A DNA stretch of 64,000 nt from Gemmatimonadota bacterium (GTDB lineage Bacteria; ARS69): assembly GCA_030747075.1 (NCBI GenBank), contig JASLLL010000010.1:19679-83678 (forward strand), read 5' to 3'. The position numbers were made by a program, and so were the translations under genes. A model generated the notes under the pieces. It ran no database searches. It saw nothing but the letters and a program-made list of their open reading frames with translations, and was not told where the DNA came from. The first letter of the stretch is position 1. The number at the start of each line of letters is the position of its first letter. This document shows, piece after piece, positions 29,385 through 37,742 of this stretch.

Positions 29385-29723
29385 ATGACCTATGTCGTTG
29401 CGGAGCCTTGCGTTCGCTGTAAGTACACCGATTGCGTGGCCGTCTGCCCCGTCGAGGCATTCAAAGAAGGCAAGAACTTCCTCGTCATCGATCCAGACAT
29501 CTGTGTCGATTGCGACCTTTGCGTTCCGGAATGTCCCGCGGACGCGATCTTCTCGGAGGACAATCTCCCCGAGAAGTGGGAGGCGTACACGGAGATCAAC
29601 GAGCGATACTCTCAGGAGTGGCCGGAGATCTCTGAACAGAAGGAACCCCTTCCGGACGCCGACGAATGGAAGGGCGTCGAGGGCAAGTTGGAGCACCTGG
29701 ATGCAGGGGCCTTCGAGGAGTAG
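29385..29723 (+). CDS. fdxA: Seven-iron ferredoxin (FdxA type)
   Basis: Ferredoxin of 112 residues carrying one [3Fe-4S] and one [4Fe-4S] cluster. By alignment with Azotobacter ferredoxin I, C9, C17 and C50 hold the 3Fe cluster and C21, C40, C43 and C46 the 4Fe cluster; C12 is extra. The conserved [17 protein letters not shown] and [16 protein letters not shown] motifs and the long acidic tail fit FdxA. It stands alone, with a 149-base upstream gap holding a TAGAAT hexamer at 29296 (no good -35) and a hairpin downstream. It serves as a soluble electron carrier; partners unknown. Confidence 0.94.
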   Translation: MTYVVAEPCVRCKYTDCVAVCPVEAFKEGKNFLVIDPDICVDCDLCVPECPADAIFSEDNLPEKWEAYTEINERYSQEWPEISEQKEPLPDADEWKGVEGKLEHLDAGAFEE

Positions 29724-29756
29724 GACTCCGCAGGCTCTGGCCCGGTCCAATCCGCG

Positions 29757-29782
29757 AACGGCCCGCCTTCGGGAGGGCCGTT
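29757..29782 (+). terminator. Hairpin terminator candidate after the ferredoxin gene
   Basis: AACGGCCC (29757-29764) pairs perfectly with GGGCCGTT (29775-29782), and the loop itself can form a short CC-TTCG-GG cap. No T-run follows, so it is either a weak intrinsic terminator or acts with Rho. It lies 33 bases after the ferredoxin stop. Confidence 0.5.
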
Positions 29783-29801
29783 CCGCTCGGGGGGTGGGTC
29801 C

Positions 29802-30704
29802 GTGAATGTTCTCGATTCAGCGATCGCGGCGGTCGTCCCACGGCTTCCTCAGTCCGTGGTGGGTCGCGTTTCCAGGAAGTACATCGCCGGAGAAACACTG
29901 GACTCCGCGCTGGATGCCACGCGCGCGCTGAACCAGTGCGGGATGTCGGTGACGCTGGATGTTCTCGGCGAGAACATTGACAGTGCGGGGCAGGCGGATC
30001 CCACGGTGAAGACCTACCGGGACGCACTGTCCGAGATGGACTCCCGTTCGCTGGACGGGAACATCTCCATCAAGCTGACGCATCTGGGACTTCGCGTGGA
30101 TCGCGCAGCCTGCGAGGCGAACGCCCGCGCCATCGTGGCGGATGCGCATCGCCGGGGGATCTTTGTCCGGGTGGACATGGAAGACTCCGGCACGACGGAC
30201 GCCACGCTGGAGGTGTTTCGCGAACTCCGGTCTGAGTTCAGCGGAGTGGGGATTGTCCTGCAGTCGGCGCTTCGGCGAAGCGAGGCCGATGCTCGCGCGC
30301 TGGCCGCAGAGGGAGCGCGGGTCCGGGTCTGCAAGGGGATCTACCGCGAACCGAAGGCCATCGCCTTTCAGGATGCCACGGAGATTCGACACTCCTTCCT
30401 GCGGCTTGTGGACATCCTTCTGGGACACGGCTGCCATGTCGCCATTGCCACGCACGATGACGAACTGGTCGAGAAGTCCGGGCACCTTCTGGAGGAGCGA
30501 GGTGGCTGTGACGGGAGCTACGAGTACCAGATGCTTCTTGGCGTGCGCGAAGACCTGCGGCGGGACCTCGTGGCTGCGGGGCACCCGATGCGCGTCTATG
30601 TTCCGTTCGGGCAGGACTGGTACGCTTACTCCATCCGCCGCCTGAAGGAGAATCCCCGGATCGCGGGGCACATCGCGCGCGCGATGCTGCGGAGACGCGG
30701 GTGA
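29802..30704 (+). CDS. Proline dehydrogenase (monofunctional PutA/PRODH)
   Basis: FAD enzyme of 300 residues that oxidises proline to pyrroline-5-carboxylate. The short bacterial form without a P5C dehydrogenase domain is seen. Diagnostic segments are NISIKLTHLGL, FVRVDMEDSG, VRVCKGIYREP, CHVAIATHDDEL, and the C-terminal YVPFGQDWYAYSIRRLKENP with the substrate arginines. GTG is the start. No P5C dehydrogenase gene is in the window. The stop overlaps the GTG of a signal-peptide remnant at 30701. Confidence 0.93.
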   Translation: MNVLDSAIAAVVPRLPQSVVGRVSRKYIAGETLDSALDATRALNQCGMSVTLDVLGENIDSAGQADPTVKTYRDALSEMDSRSLDGNISIKLTHLGLRVDRAACEANARAIVADAHRRGIFVRVDMEDSGTTDATLEVFRELRSEFSGVGIVLQSALRRSEADARALAAEGARVRVCKGIYREPKAIAFQDATEIRHSFLRLVDILLGHGCHVAIATHDDELVEKSGHLLEERGGCDGSYEYQMLLGVREDLRRDLVAAGHPMRVYVPFGQDWYAYSIRRLKENPRIAGHIARAMLRRRG

Positions 30705-30838
30705 TCTCCGTGTGTCCCCGTCCTGCGCTCGCCGCAGTTCTTGCGCTCGGGCTGCTGGTTCCCTCGCGGGCCGGCGCCGGTTGAGGCGTGCGCGGGCCCT
30801 GACCCGGGTCCGGTTCGCCGGTCGGCGGCGCGAAATCC
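30701..30838 (+). other. Signal-peptide-coding segment cut off by two in-frame TGA codons
   Basis: Starting at GTG 30701 (overlapping the proline dehydrogenase stop) the frame reads MISVCPRPALAAVLALGL and on to LVPSRAGAG, a good signal peptide. It then meets TGA at 30782 and again at 30800. The same frame continues without another stop to 31522. The arrangement suggests the true start of the next gene, interrupted by mutation or sequence error; see the finding on this region. Confidence 0.45.
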
Positions 30839-31522
30839 ATGGCATTTCGTATGATCCGGGGGGCGGCCCCGGAGCTTTCCGCCGCGCTGCGTTCACTCGA
30901 CGAGAGCATCGCCGTGGAATTCGCCGGGACGATCGGCATCGGCGGCAGTCTCCGCGCGAAGGTCACGCTCCCGTGGGGACCGCGCGGAGGCTGCTTCGAC
31001 CCGTTGGTGACGCTGGCGCGACCGCTCTATCCCGGCGGACTTTCCCCGCTTCTCGGCAGCGTGGTGGTGGAGGGTGGACTCACGCTTCCCGTGGGCCGAC
31101 ACACCCGTTCCGTCCCGCTCACCTTCCCTCACGATTCCGACGACAACCCCGGGTTGATCCTCGGCGGGCGGGGAGTCCGTCGCCTGCGCGGTGCGCTTCG
31201 CGCATCGGGTTCACTGGATCTGCGGGTGCCGCTTGGCAGGGGAAGTCGCCGCGGTCGCCTGGCGATGGCGGGAGGGGATCTCACCTGGCGATTCTGGAGA
31301 CCGGGGCTCGAAGTCAGCGCGGGCGTGCTCGGCGTGAGGCAGGATGGCGGAACGGTGGCACCCCGCAAGCACGCGGCCCTCCTCGTTGTCGGCGTGGCCG
31401 GTGCGGCGCGTGGATTCCCGCCGGGGAAGTGGTGGTGGCGGCTGGAGGCGGAATCTCGGGTTCTCGGGGAAGCGTCCCGCGGCCTTCGCCTGTCCGCGGG
31501 GCGGCGGTTTCACGGAAGGTAG
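30839..31522 (+). CDS. Unknown beta-rich protein, N-terminus probably broken
   Basis: 227 residues from the first ATG after two in-frame stops. The sequence alternates hydrophobic and polar residues (SIAVEFAGTIGIGGSLRAKV, GSVVVEGGLTLPVG, WWWRLEAESRVLG), as in outer-membrane beta strands, and is rich in glycine and arginine. The in-frame segment upstream encodes a signal peptide, so the intact product would be an exported, perhaps outer-membrane, protein of about 270 residues. No family recognised. It may be a pseudogene; codon use in the body still looks constrained. Confidence 0.5.
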   Translation: MAFRMIRGAAPELSAALRSLDESIAVEFAGTIGIGGSLRAKVTLPWGPRGGCFDPLVTLARPLYPGGLSPLLGSVVVEGGLTLPVGRHTRSVPLTFPHDSDDNPGLILGGRGVRRLRGALRASGSLDLRVPLGRGSRRGRLAMAGGDLTWRFWRPGLEVSAGVLGVRQDGGTVAPRKHAALLVVGVAGAARGFPPGKWWWRLEAESRVLGEASRGLRLSAGRRFHGR

Positions 31523-31530
31523 TCCGCTGC

Positions 31531-31559
31531 TTGCCCGGCGCGCCTTTCCGGCGTATCCT
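31531..31559 (+). promoter_or_regulatory. Candidate promoter of the adenosine deaminase operon
   Basis: TTGCCC (31531-31536), a 17-base spacer and TATCCT (31554-31559) lie 36 bases before the ATG at 31595. Four of six positions match in each hexamer. It falls immediately after the preceding stop codon. Confidence 0.4.
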
Positions 31560-31594
31560 CCCCGGTTATTCGGACCAGATCAGGAAGGGATGCC

Positions 31595-32707
31595 ATGACA
31601 CTCTCCACGGATGTTCTTCGCAGAATGCCGAAGGTCCTGCTTCACGATCATCTCGACGGCGGTCTTCGCCCGGGAACCGTGATCGAACTGGCGGGCGAGG
31701 CGGGTTTCGAACTGCCGACCACCCACGAATCCGACCTTGAGAAGTGGTTTCACGAAGGAGCCATGTGCGGAAACCTGAGTCAATACCTTCAGGGATTCTC
31801 GGCGACCACCGGTGTCATGCAGACTTCGGAGGCGCTGGAGCGCGTCGCCGAAGAGATGCTGGAGGACATGGCAGGCGACGGCGTCGCTTATGTGGAGACG
31901 CGCTTCAGCCCGCTCTTCCACACGGAAGGCGGTCTCAAGCACGACGAGGTGGTGGAAGCCGTCATCAAGGGACTGGAGCGCGGGCGTGAACTCTACGGCG
32001 TTCGCTGGGGGCTCATTCTCTGCGGGATGCGCAGTATGGACCCCATGACATCGCTTGCGATTGCGGAACTGGCCGTGGCTTACAGGCATCGCGGTGTGGT
32101 CGGGTTCGATCTGGCCGGGGACGAGATGGGACATCCGCCGAAGGATCATCTGGAGGCATTTCAGTACATTCATCGCGAGAACTTCAACATTACCATCCAC
32201 GCGGGGGAAGCGTTCGGGAAGGAGTCCATCTGGCAGGCGCTCCAGTACTGCGGCGCGCATCGGATCGGCCACGGAACGAGGCTTCGGGAAGATCTCTTTC
32301 TTGAGCAGGATCGCGTGGTCGGAATCGGATCTCTTGCCGGATACATCCTGGACAAGCGCATTCCCGTAGAGATCTGCCTCACTTCGAACATCCATACCGG
32401 CGCGACGAAGTCGTACGACGACCATCCCTTCCCGTACTTCTTCGAGAAGAGATTCCGCGTCACGCTGAACACGGACAACCGGCTGATGAGCGATGTCACC
32501 ATGACTGGGGAGTACGAGGCTGCCCACCGGGAGTATCGCCTGGACTTCACGGACCTGGAGAAGATCTCCATCAACTCCATGAAGAGCTCGTTCCTGCCTT
32601 ACCGGGAGCGGCTTGCCGTCATCTACGATGTCCTCAAGCCGGGTTTTGCCAGGTTGCGGCAGGAACTCGGGATCCCGATGCCTGCGTCAGCCGTCATTCT
32701 CCATTGA
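31595..32707 (+). CDS. Adenosine deaminase family protein
   Basis: Zinc hydrolase of 370 residues in the adenosine/AMP deaminase superfamily, converting adenosine (or a related aminopurine nucleoside) to inosine. Metal and active-site motifs: LHDHLDGGLRPG (HxH), the HAGEAFG segment with catalytic histidine and glutamate, HRIGHGTRL, and the C-terminal LNTDNRLMS (aspartates; the usual NTDDP is here NTDNR). The DN in place of DD leaves substrate scope uncertain. ATG with AGGAAGGG upstream. It overlaps the next gene by four bases. Confidence 0.9.
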   Translation: MTLSTDVLRRMPKVLLHDHLDGGLRPGTVIELAGEAGFELPTTHESDLEKWFHEGAMCGNLSQYLQGFSATTGVMQTSEALERVAEEMLEDMAGDGVAYVETRFSPLFHTEGGLKHDEVVEAVIKGLERGRELYGVRWGLILCGMRSMDPMTSLAIAELAVAYRHRGVVGFDLAGDEMGHPPKDHLEAFQYIHRENFNITIHAGEAFGKESIWQALQYCGAHRIGHGTRLREDLFLEQDRVVGIGSLAGYILDKRIPVEICLTSNIHTGATKSYDDHPFPYFFEKRFRVTLNTDNRLMSDVTMTGEYEAAHREYRLDFTDLEKISINSMKSSFLPYRERLAVIYDVLKPGFARLRQELGIPMPASAVILH

Positions 32708-34116
32708 GTCGGATTCCCGCCGGCGTTGCCCACGCGACACCGGCCCGGCCGCTCCCGAGTGCGGTGGCCATTCCCGTGAGCCGCGATGCGGGACGCGGGC
32801 TCTTGGTGCTGGCCGGGCGGAGGGATCCCCGGGCCGGATTCCTGGGCGGCTTCCATGCGTTTCCGGGCGGAGTGCACGAGGAGTCGGACGGGGAGCTCAT
32901 CCCCGGGGCGGAGGAGGAAGTCCTTCGCCGGACGGCGGCCCGGGAACTGCTGGAGGAAACCGGGCTCCGTATCGATCCGGCAGACCTGCTGGACGCCGGG
33001 CGGAGAATCACGCCGCCTTTTTCGAGCCGCCGTTTCGATTCACGGATGTATCTGGCGCCCTTTGCGGAACCGCTGCTCCCGTCACCCTCGACCGCGGAAC
33101 TCTCCGACCTCCACTGGACCCGGCCCGCCGACCTTCTGACCCGATGGGAGAGGCGTGAGATTCGTGTCTCGCCGCCGCTCTTGCCACTCTTGCGGGAGAT
33201 GGTGCGGGATTCGTCGGGGAGTCCGCGGGATCTTGCGGGTCGGCTGCGATCCGTGAACGAAGAGATCGAACAGGTCGGGGCGAGTGCTGAGTTTGCGCCG
33301 CATGTTCATCTCATCCCGCAGGCCACCCCGACGCTTCCGCCCGCAACGCACACCAACTGCTATCTGGTGGGCTCGCGGGAGTTTGTGGTGATCGACCCGG
33401 GAAGCGCCCGGGCGGACGAGGCCGAGCGGCTTCGCGCGCACATTGCCCGGCGCGTGAAGGAAGGCGGTCGTCCGGTGGCCATCCTGGGCACCCACCACCA
33501 CCCGGACCATGTGGCGGGAGTAGAGGTGGTGGCGAACGAGTGGGAGTTGCCGGTTCGTATGCATCGCCTCACATGGGAAGCGTGGGGCGGCATTCCTCCG
33601 CAGGGTCTGGACCGGCAGGATCTGGAGGATGGTGCAGAGATCCATCTCTCCGGTGGGGAACGCTTGCGCGCACTGCACACCCCCGGGCATGCCGTGGGGC
33701 ATCTCTCGTTTCTGGAGGAACGCGCGGGCGCACTCTTCGCGGGGGATCTGGTGAGCGGAGCTTCGACGATACTCGTTGAGTCGGCACCGGGGGGGCTCGT
33801 TCGGTATCTGGCATCCCTGGCGCGCATCCGCGATCTGAACGCGACCACGCTCTTCCCGGCGCACGGCACTCCCATGACGGCCCCCGCCGCGGACATTCAG
33901 CGCGTGATGGATCACCGCCTGGATCGGGAGCGTCGCATTCTTGCTGCGGTCGTCTCGGGTGCGCGCACGGTGGACGAGGTCGTGGGTGTCGCGTACGACG
34001 ATCTGCCCGATTCCGCGCATCCTCTGGCCGCGCTTCAGGCCGGTACGCACCTGATGAAACTGGAGGACGAGGGTCGCATCAGCCGGGACCCCTCCGGCAC
34101 ATGGAGCCCGGCGTGA
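32704..34116 (+). CDS. NUDIX hydrolase - metallo-beta-lactamase fusion
   Basis: Two-domain enzyme of 470 residues. Residues ~15-165 form a NUDIX domain: GGFHAFPGGVHEESDG, then AARELLEETGLRI, with about a dozen extra residues inside the box as in CoA-pyrophosphatase/NUDT19-like forms. Residues ~205-465 form an MBL-fold hydrolase of the LACTB2/glyoxalase II type: H264, H265, H266, D268 and H269 in THHHPDHVAG, LHTPGHAVGHLSF, ALFAGDLVSG and FPAHGTP, with a C-terminal winged-helix-like tail. The TTG start overlaps the deaminase stop. Both domains look active; the joint substrate is unknown. Confidence 0.85.
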   Translation: MSRIPAGVAHATPARPLPSAVAIPVSRDAGRGLLVLAGRRDPRAGFLGGFHAFPGGVHEESDGELIPGAEEEVLRRTAARELLEETGLRIDPADLLDAGRRITPPFSSRRFDSRMYLAPFAEPLLPSPSTAELSDLHWTRPADLLTRWERREIRVSPPLLPLLREMVRDSSGSPRDLAGRLRSVNEEIEQVGASAEFAPHVHLIPQATPTLPPATHTNCYLVGSREFVVIDPGSARADEAERLRAHIARRVKEGGRPVAILGTHHHPDHVAGVEVVANEWELPVRMHRLTWEAWGGIPPQGLDRQDLEDGAEIHLSGGERLRALHTPGHAVGHLSFLEERAGALFAGDLVSGASTILVESAPGGLVRYLASLARIRDLNATTLFPAHGTPMTAPAADIQRVMDHRLDRERRILAAVVSGARTVDEVVGVAYDDLPDSAHPLAALQAGTHLMKLEDEGRISRDPSGTWSPA

Positions 34117-37091
34117 CCTCCCGCCGTCTCACGCCAGTTCTTCTCCTGTTCTTCCTCTCGGGAGCCAACGGGCTTCTCTATCAGGTGGTCTGGGTGCGGC
34201 AGTTCGTGCATGTCTTCGGCGCGACGGTGCTGGCCGTGTCGACCGTCCTGGCCGCATTCATGGGAGGGCTTGCGCTGGGCGGTGCCTGGGGCGGGCGCAT
34301 CGCGAGGCGCCTGCGCCGTCCTCTCCGAACCTATGGCTGGATGGAACTGGGGCTTGCGCTCTACGCGGGAGCGGTCCCCTGGATTCTCGTGCTGCTCGAC
34401 CCGGTGTACGGGGCGCTCAACGCGAAGCTCGGCGGGTCTTTCTGGATGCTGTCCACCGTCCGATTCGCACTGTCCACCCTGGTTCTCGTGCCTCCCACCT
34501 TTGCGATGGGAGCCACGCTGCCGATTCTCGCGCGGTATGCGGAGGGCGGGAATCGAGCGGCTTCCGGAGTGGCACGCCTGTACTCCGTCAACACGCTGGG
34601 GGCGGTGGCGGGGACGGTGGCGACCGGCTTCGTTCTTCTGCCGGAAATCGGGGTCTTGCGGACGCTGGCGCTCGGGGTGCTGGTGAATCTCCTTCTTGCG
34701 GTCACCGCAATACTCCTTGGCCGCCGCGAAGAGGCGGGTGCTCCGCGCACTCCCGAAGCCCCGCGTGCCGGAGAGACCGTCGTTCGCGCGATCCCCGGCA
34801 GCCTGATCCTTCTGACGGCCGGAGTGCTGGGCTTTGCGGCGCTCTCCTCCGAGATCCTCTGGACGCGGGTCTTGTCACTGGCTCTTGGCGGAACGGCGTA
34901 TTCGTTCGTGATTGTGCTCGCGGTGTTCCTGCTCGGGATTGCGGGGGGGAGCGCATGGGCGGCGCACCTCTTGCGGGGCGGGGGGAGCCGGGCGCAACGC
35001 GTGTTCGTGGCGTGCCCGGCCGCCATCGCGTGGCTCACGCTGGCGCTGCTCCCGGTGTTCGACCGTCTCCCCGGGCTTTTCATGGAGCTGTCGGCCCGTG
35101 GTGGAGGCTGGGCAGGGGGGATTGCCGTGCGCGCGGTCGTGGCGGCCATTCCGCTTCTCCCGCCCACATTCCTCTCGGGGGCCGCCTTCCCGCTGGCGGT
35201 GGGGATCCTGCGCCGGGATGGCGTGAGTCGTTCGGTGGGCGATGTCTACTCGGCCAACACGCTCGGCGCGATTCTCGGATCCTGGGCTGCCGCTTTCGTC
35301 TTGATTCCCGCGTTCGGCCTGCGCGGAGGACTCCTGTTCGGCTCGGCGGTCCTGACTGCGTCAAGTGCTGTTCTGCTGCTCGCGCTCGGGTCCCGACGAA
35401 CTGCCGGAATGTCTGTGGCTCTGATTCTCGTCACAGCGGCCGGGATGGTAGGTCTCCCCGACTGGAATCGTGCGCGGCTGACCCGGGGTGGCTTCGCCGT
35501 GGCCGTGGATCTCCGGCGTTCCGGCGCGGCCGAGCTGGGCGAGGAGCGAGGCGAGGTGGTCTTTCTGGAGGAGGGCATCACTTCCACGATCACCGTCCGG
35601 CGCTGGGGGGGGGATCTCAGCATGCAGATGAACGGCGTGACCGAAGCGAGCAACACGAAGGATCTGGTTACGCAGGTTGTGCTCGGCGGTCTGGGGGCGA
35701 TCCTGCACGAAGGGCCGCAGGATGTGCTGGTGATCGGACTGGGAAGCGGGATTACGGCCGCGGCCGCCGCCAGTCATCCCGGCGTGGAGAGTGTGGACTG
35801 CGCGGAAATCTCCGAAGCCGTCATCCGGGGTGCCCGCTGGTTCGATGAAGATGCCGACCACATTCTGGACGATCCGCGTCTCCGCATGATTGTCGGAGAT
35901 GGCCGGAATCACCTGCGCCTGACGGATCGCACCTATGACCTCATTGTGTCGGAGCCGTCGAATGTGTGGAACTCGGGAGTCGGGGCGCTGATGACGGCGG
36001 AGTTCTTCGAACTGGCGTCCGAGCGACTCAACCCCGGCGGCATTCTAGTTTCCTGGATTCAGGGGTACTCGTTGTCGTCGGAAGCCCTGCGATCCGTTCT
36101 GGCCGCCGCCCGGGGGAGTTTCCCCAGGGTGTCGTTGTGGATGGGTGGATGGGGCGACTTCATGATTGTCGCGGGAGATGCCCGGTTTGGGATCGATGGG
36201 GAGCGCCTCCTTCGCAAGGGTCGCAATCCCGAGGTCGGCAAGCTGCTCGCGCGCATGGAGACGCCGGACCTGCTCAGCCTGCTTGCGAAGAACCTCCTGG
36301 CCGGAGATGCGGTCGACCGGTTTGTGGACGGGTTCCCGGCGAACTCGGACGACAATCTCTACCTGGAGTTCGAGGCCCCCCGCCTGATCCACAAGGACAC
36401 CATGCCCGAGCTCTTCCGGCGGTTGCAGCGGAATGCAGGCGGCACGGAGCAGCTGCTCGTGAACGCCCCCCCCGGACTGGCGGAGGCTCTTCCCGGTGTC
36501 CGCCGCGCGGCGAGTCTCGATACGGCGGCGCGCCTCTCTTTCCGAGCAGGGGAAGGCGTGGAGGGAATGCGCCAGGCGGAGGAAGCCTACCGCCTCCAGC
36601 CGGCCTCTCCGTCAACGGCCCGGCTTCTGGCCATCGCATTCACCGGGCGGGGAGAGGCGCGAATGCGTCAGGGGCAGTCGCGGGAAGCGGCGGAAGACTT
36701 CCTGCGGGCGGTGGAACTGAGTCCGGCGGATCCGGCGCCCTTCGCGAATCTGGCACGACTCCATCGTGGCGAAGGCCGGTGGACGACGGCGTGCGAAGCC
36801 TCGGACGAGGCCCTCCGGCGTGCGCCGCGGAATCCCGACTACCTTGCGCAGCGTGCCGAGCTTCACTTGCGCATGGGCGAATCGGAAGAGGCGGCCCGCC
36901 TGGCGCGGGCTGCGCTGGAGCGAAGCTCCGGGAACCGGGAGGCGTTCATCGCGCTGGGGCAGGCCCTGGATCGCCTGGGGAGGGGGGCGGAGGCAGACGG
37001 CGTGTGGGCGACAGCGCTTCGCCGCTTTCCGGAGGATCGGGACCTGGCCCATCGGGCGGCGAAACGGTCGCTTCAGCCGGATCCGGAGTGA
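34113..37091 (+). CDS. Membrane MFS-like / spermidine-synthase-like / TPR fusion protein
   Basis: A 992-residue fusion. Residues ~1-440 hold two sets of membrane helices, each with the repeated segment PPTFAMGATLPIL or PPTFLSGAAFPLA and YSxNTLGA, typical of fused MFS/spermidine synthases. Residues ~480-690 are a Rossmann methyltransferase-like domain (VLVIGLGSGITAAA, IVSEPSNVWNSGVG), where spermidine synthase would have its GxGxG and catalytic Asp. The last ~180 residues are TPR repeats. The GTG at 34113 is preferred over ATG 34101 because GGAG lies six bases before it and it gives the 4-base overlap common here. Probably not a polyamine enzyme; role unknown. Confidence 0.85.
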   Translation: MTSRRLTPVLLLFFLSGANGLLYQVVWVRQFVHVFGATVLAVSTVLAAFMGGLALGGAWGGRIARRLRRPLRTYGWMELGLALYAGAVPWILVLLDPVYGALNAKLGGSFWMLSTVRFALSTLVLVPPTFAMGATLPILARYAEGGNRAASGVARLYSVNTLGAVAGTVATGFVLLPEIGVLRTLALGVLVNLLLAVTAILLGRREEAGAPRTPEAPRAGETVVRAIPGSLILLTAGVLGFAALSSEILWTRVLSLALGGTAYSFVIVLAVFLLGIAGGSAWAAHLLRGGGSRAQRVFVACPAAIAWLTLALLPVFDRLPGLFMELSARGGGWAGGIAVRAVVAAIPLLPPTFLSGAAFPLAVGILRRDGVSRSVGDVYSANTLGAILGSWAAAFVLIPAFGLRGGLLFGSAVLTASSAVLLLALGSRRTAGMSVALILVTAAGMVGLPDWNRARLTRGGFAVAVDLRRSGAAELGEERGEVVFLEEGITSTITVRRWGGDLSMQMNGVTEASNTKDLVTQVVLGGLGAILHEGPQDVLVIGLGSGITAAAAASHPGVESVDCAEISEAVIRGARWFDEDADHILDDPRLRMIVGDGRNHLRLTDRTYDLIVSEPSNVWNSGVGALMTAEFFELASERLNPGGILVSWIQGYSLSSEALRSVLAAARGSFPRVSLWMGGWGDFMIVAGDARFGIDGERLLRKGRNPEVGKLLARMETPDLLSLLAKNLLAGDAVDRFVDGFPANSDDNLYLEFEAPRLIHKDTMPELFRRLQRNAGGTEQLLVNAPPGLAEALPGVRRAASLDTAARLSFRAGEGVEGMRQAEEAYRLQPASPSTARLLAIAFTGRGEARMRQGQSREAAEDFLRAVELSPADPAPFANLARLHRGEGRWTTACEASDEALRRAPRNPDYLAQRAELHLRMGESEEAARLARAALERSSGNREAFIALGQALDRLGRGAEADGVWATALRRFPEDRDLAHRAAKRSLQPDPE

Positions 37092-37112
37092 ACGGGAGAA
37101 TCCTCTGTGCCG

Positions 37113-37149
37113 GGGCTTGACGGAGAGGGTTAAGCCCGGTAAACATAAT
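37113..37149 (+). promoter_or_regulatory. Candidate promoter and operator of the DtxR-feoAB operon
   Basis: TTGACG (37117-37122), a 17-base spacer and TAAACA (37140-37145) form a good promoter; CATAAT (37144-37149) is an alternative -10. The inverted repeat GGGCTT-N13-AAGCCC (37113-37118 and 37132-37137) covers the -35 and spacer and could be the site of the DtxR-type regulator. A second AT-rich stretch follows to 37160. Confidence 0.5.
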
Positions 37150-37184
37150 GAAGTTCACCACTACCTCCGCGGAGAGACGAGCCC

Positions 37185-37742
37185 ATGAAAGTCTGGAAAC
37201 GGTTCAGCCAGAAGGAGATCACCCACTCCATGGCCCATTACCTCCAGGCCGTGGCCGCGCTGAAGCGGGAGAAGGGGCACGCGCGCGTCGGGGACATCGC
37301 CGGGAAGCTCGGCGTGTCGAAGAGCGGCGTCACGAGCATGCTGCGCTCTCTCCAGGGTCGGGGTCTGGTGGATCACGAGCGCTACGGCTGTGTGGAACTC
37401 ACCACCGAGGGCGTGCGCTTCGCCCGACAGACGGAAGCCAACCGGCGCATCCTCACGGTTTTCTTCAGCGAGATTCTGGGCGTCACGCCCCGGGCTGCGG
37501 ACGAAGACGCTTGCATGATTGAGCACCTCGTGAGCCCGGAGGCCATGAATCAGCTTCTACGCCTGACCACGCTGGTGCAGTCGGATGACCCGGTGGCCAC
37601 GGCCTTCCGCGAGGCATTTCGCGAGTACCGCCAGACTTGCAGTGTGGGTGGAGAGGACTGTGGAATCTGTGAAGACACCTGCCTCCGGGAGACTTGGTGC
37701 GAGGACGCAGACCGAACGGATTCCGGAAGGGGTGAAGGATGA
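37185..37742 (+). CDS. DtxR-family iron-dependent regulator with cysteine-rich tail
   Basis: Winged-helix repressor of 185 residues. The helix-turn-helix (RVGDIAGKLGVSKSGVTSML) and dimerisation domain are present, and the metal motif C110-x2-E113-H114 in DACMIEHLV matches DtxR C102, E105, H106, which favours iron over manganese. There is no SH3 domain. Instead the tail holds five cysteines (C152, C159, C162, C166, C172), spaced as for a metal or iron-sulfur site. It overlaps feoA by four bases, so it controls, and is made with, the ferrous iron transporter. Confidence 0.9.
   Translation: MKVWKRFSQKEITHSMAHYLQAVAALKREKGHARVGDIAGKLGVSKSGVTSMLRSLQGRGLVDHERYGCVELTTEGVRFARQTEANRRILTVFFSEILGVTPRAADEDACMIEHLVSPEAMNQLLRLTTLVQSDDPVATAFREAFREYRQTCSVGGEDCGICEDTCLRETWCEDADRTDSGRGEG

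Noticed and set aside
30782-30802. Selenocysteine at the two TGA codons
   Set aside because: No Cys-containing family, no visible SECIS-like element and an intact signal peptide before them make mutation or sequence error more likely.
34101-34103. ATG at 34101 as start of the large fusion protein
   Set aside because: GTG 34113 has a better-placed ribosome site and produces the four-base overlap common in this genome.
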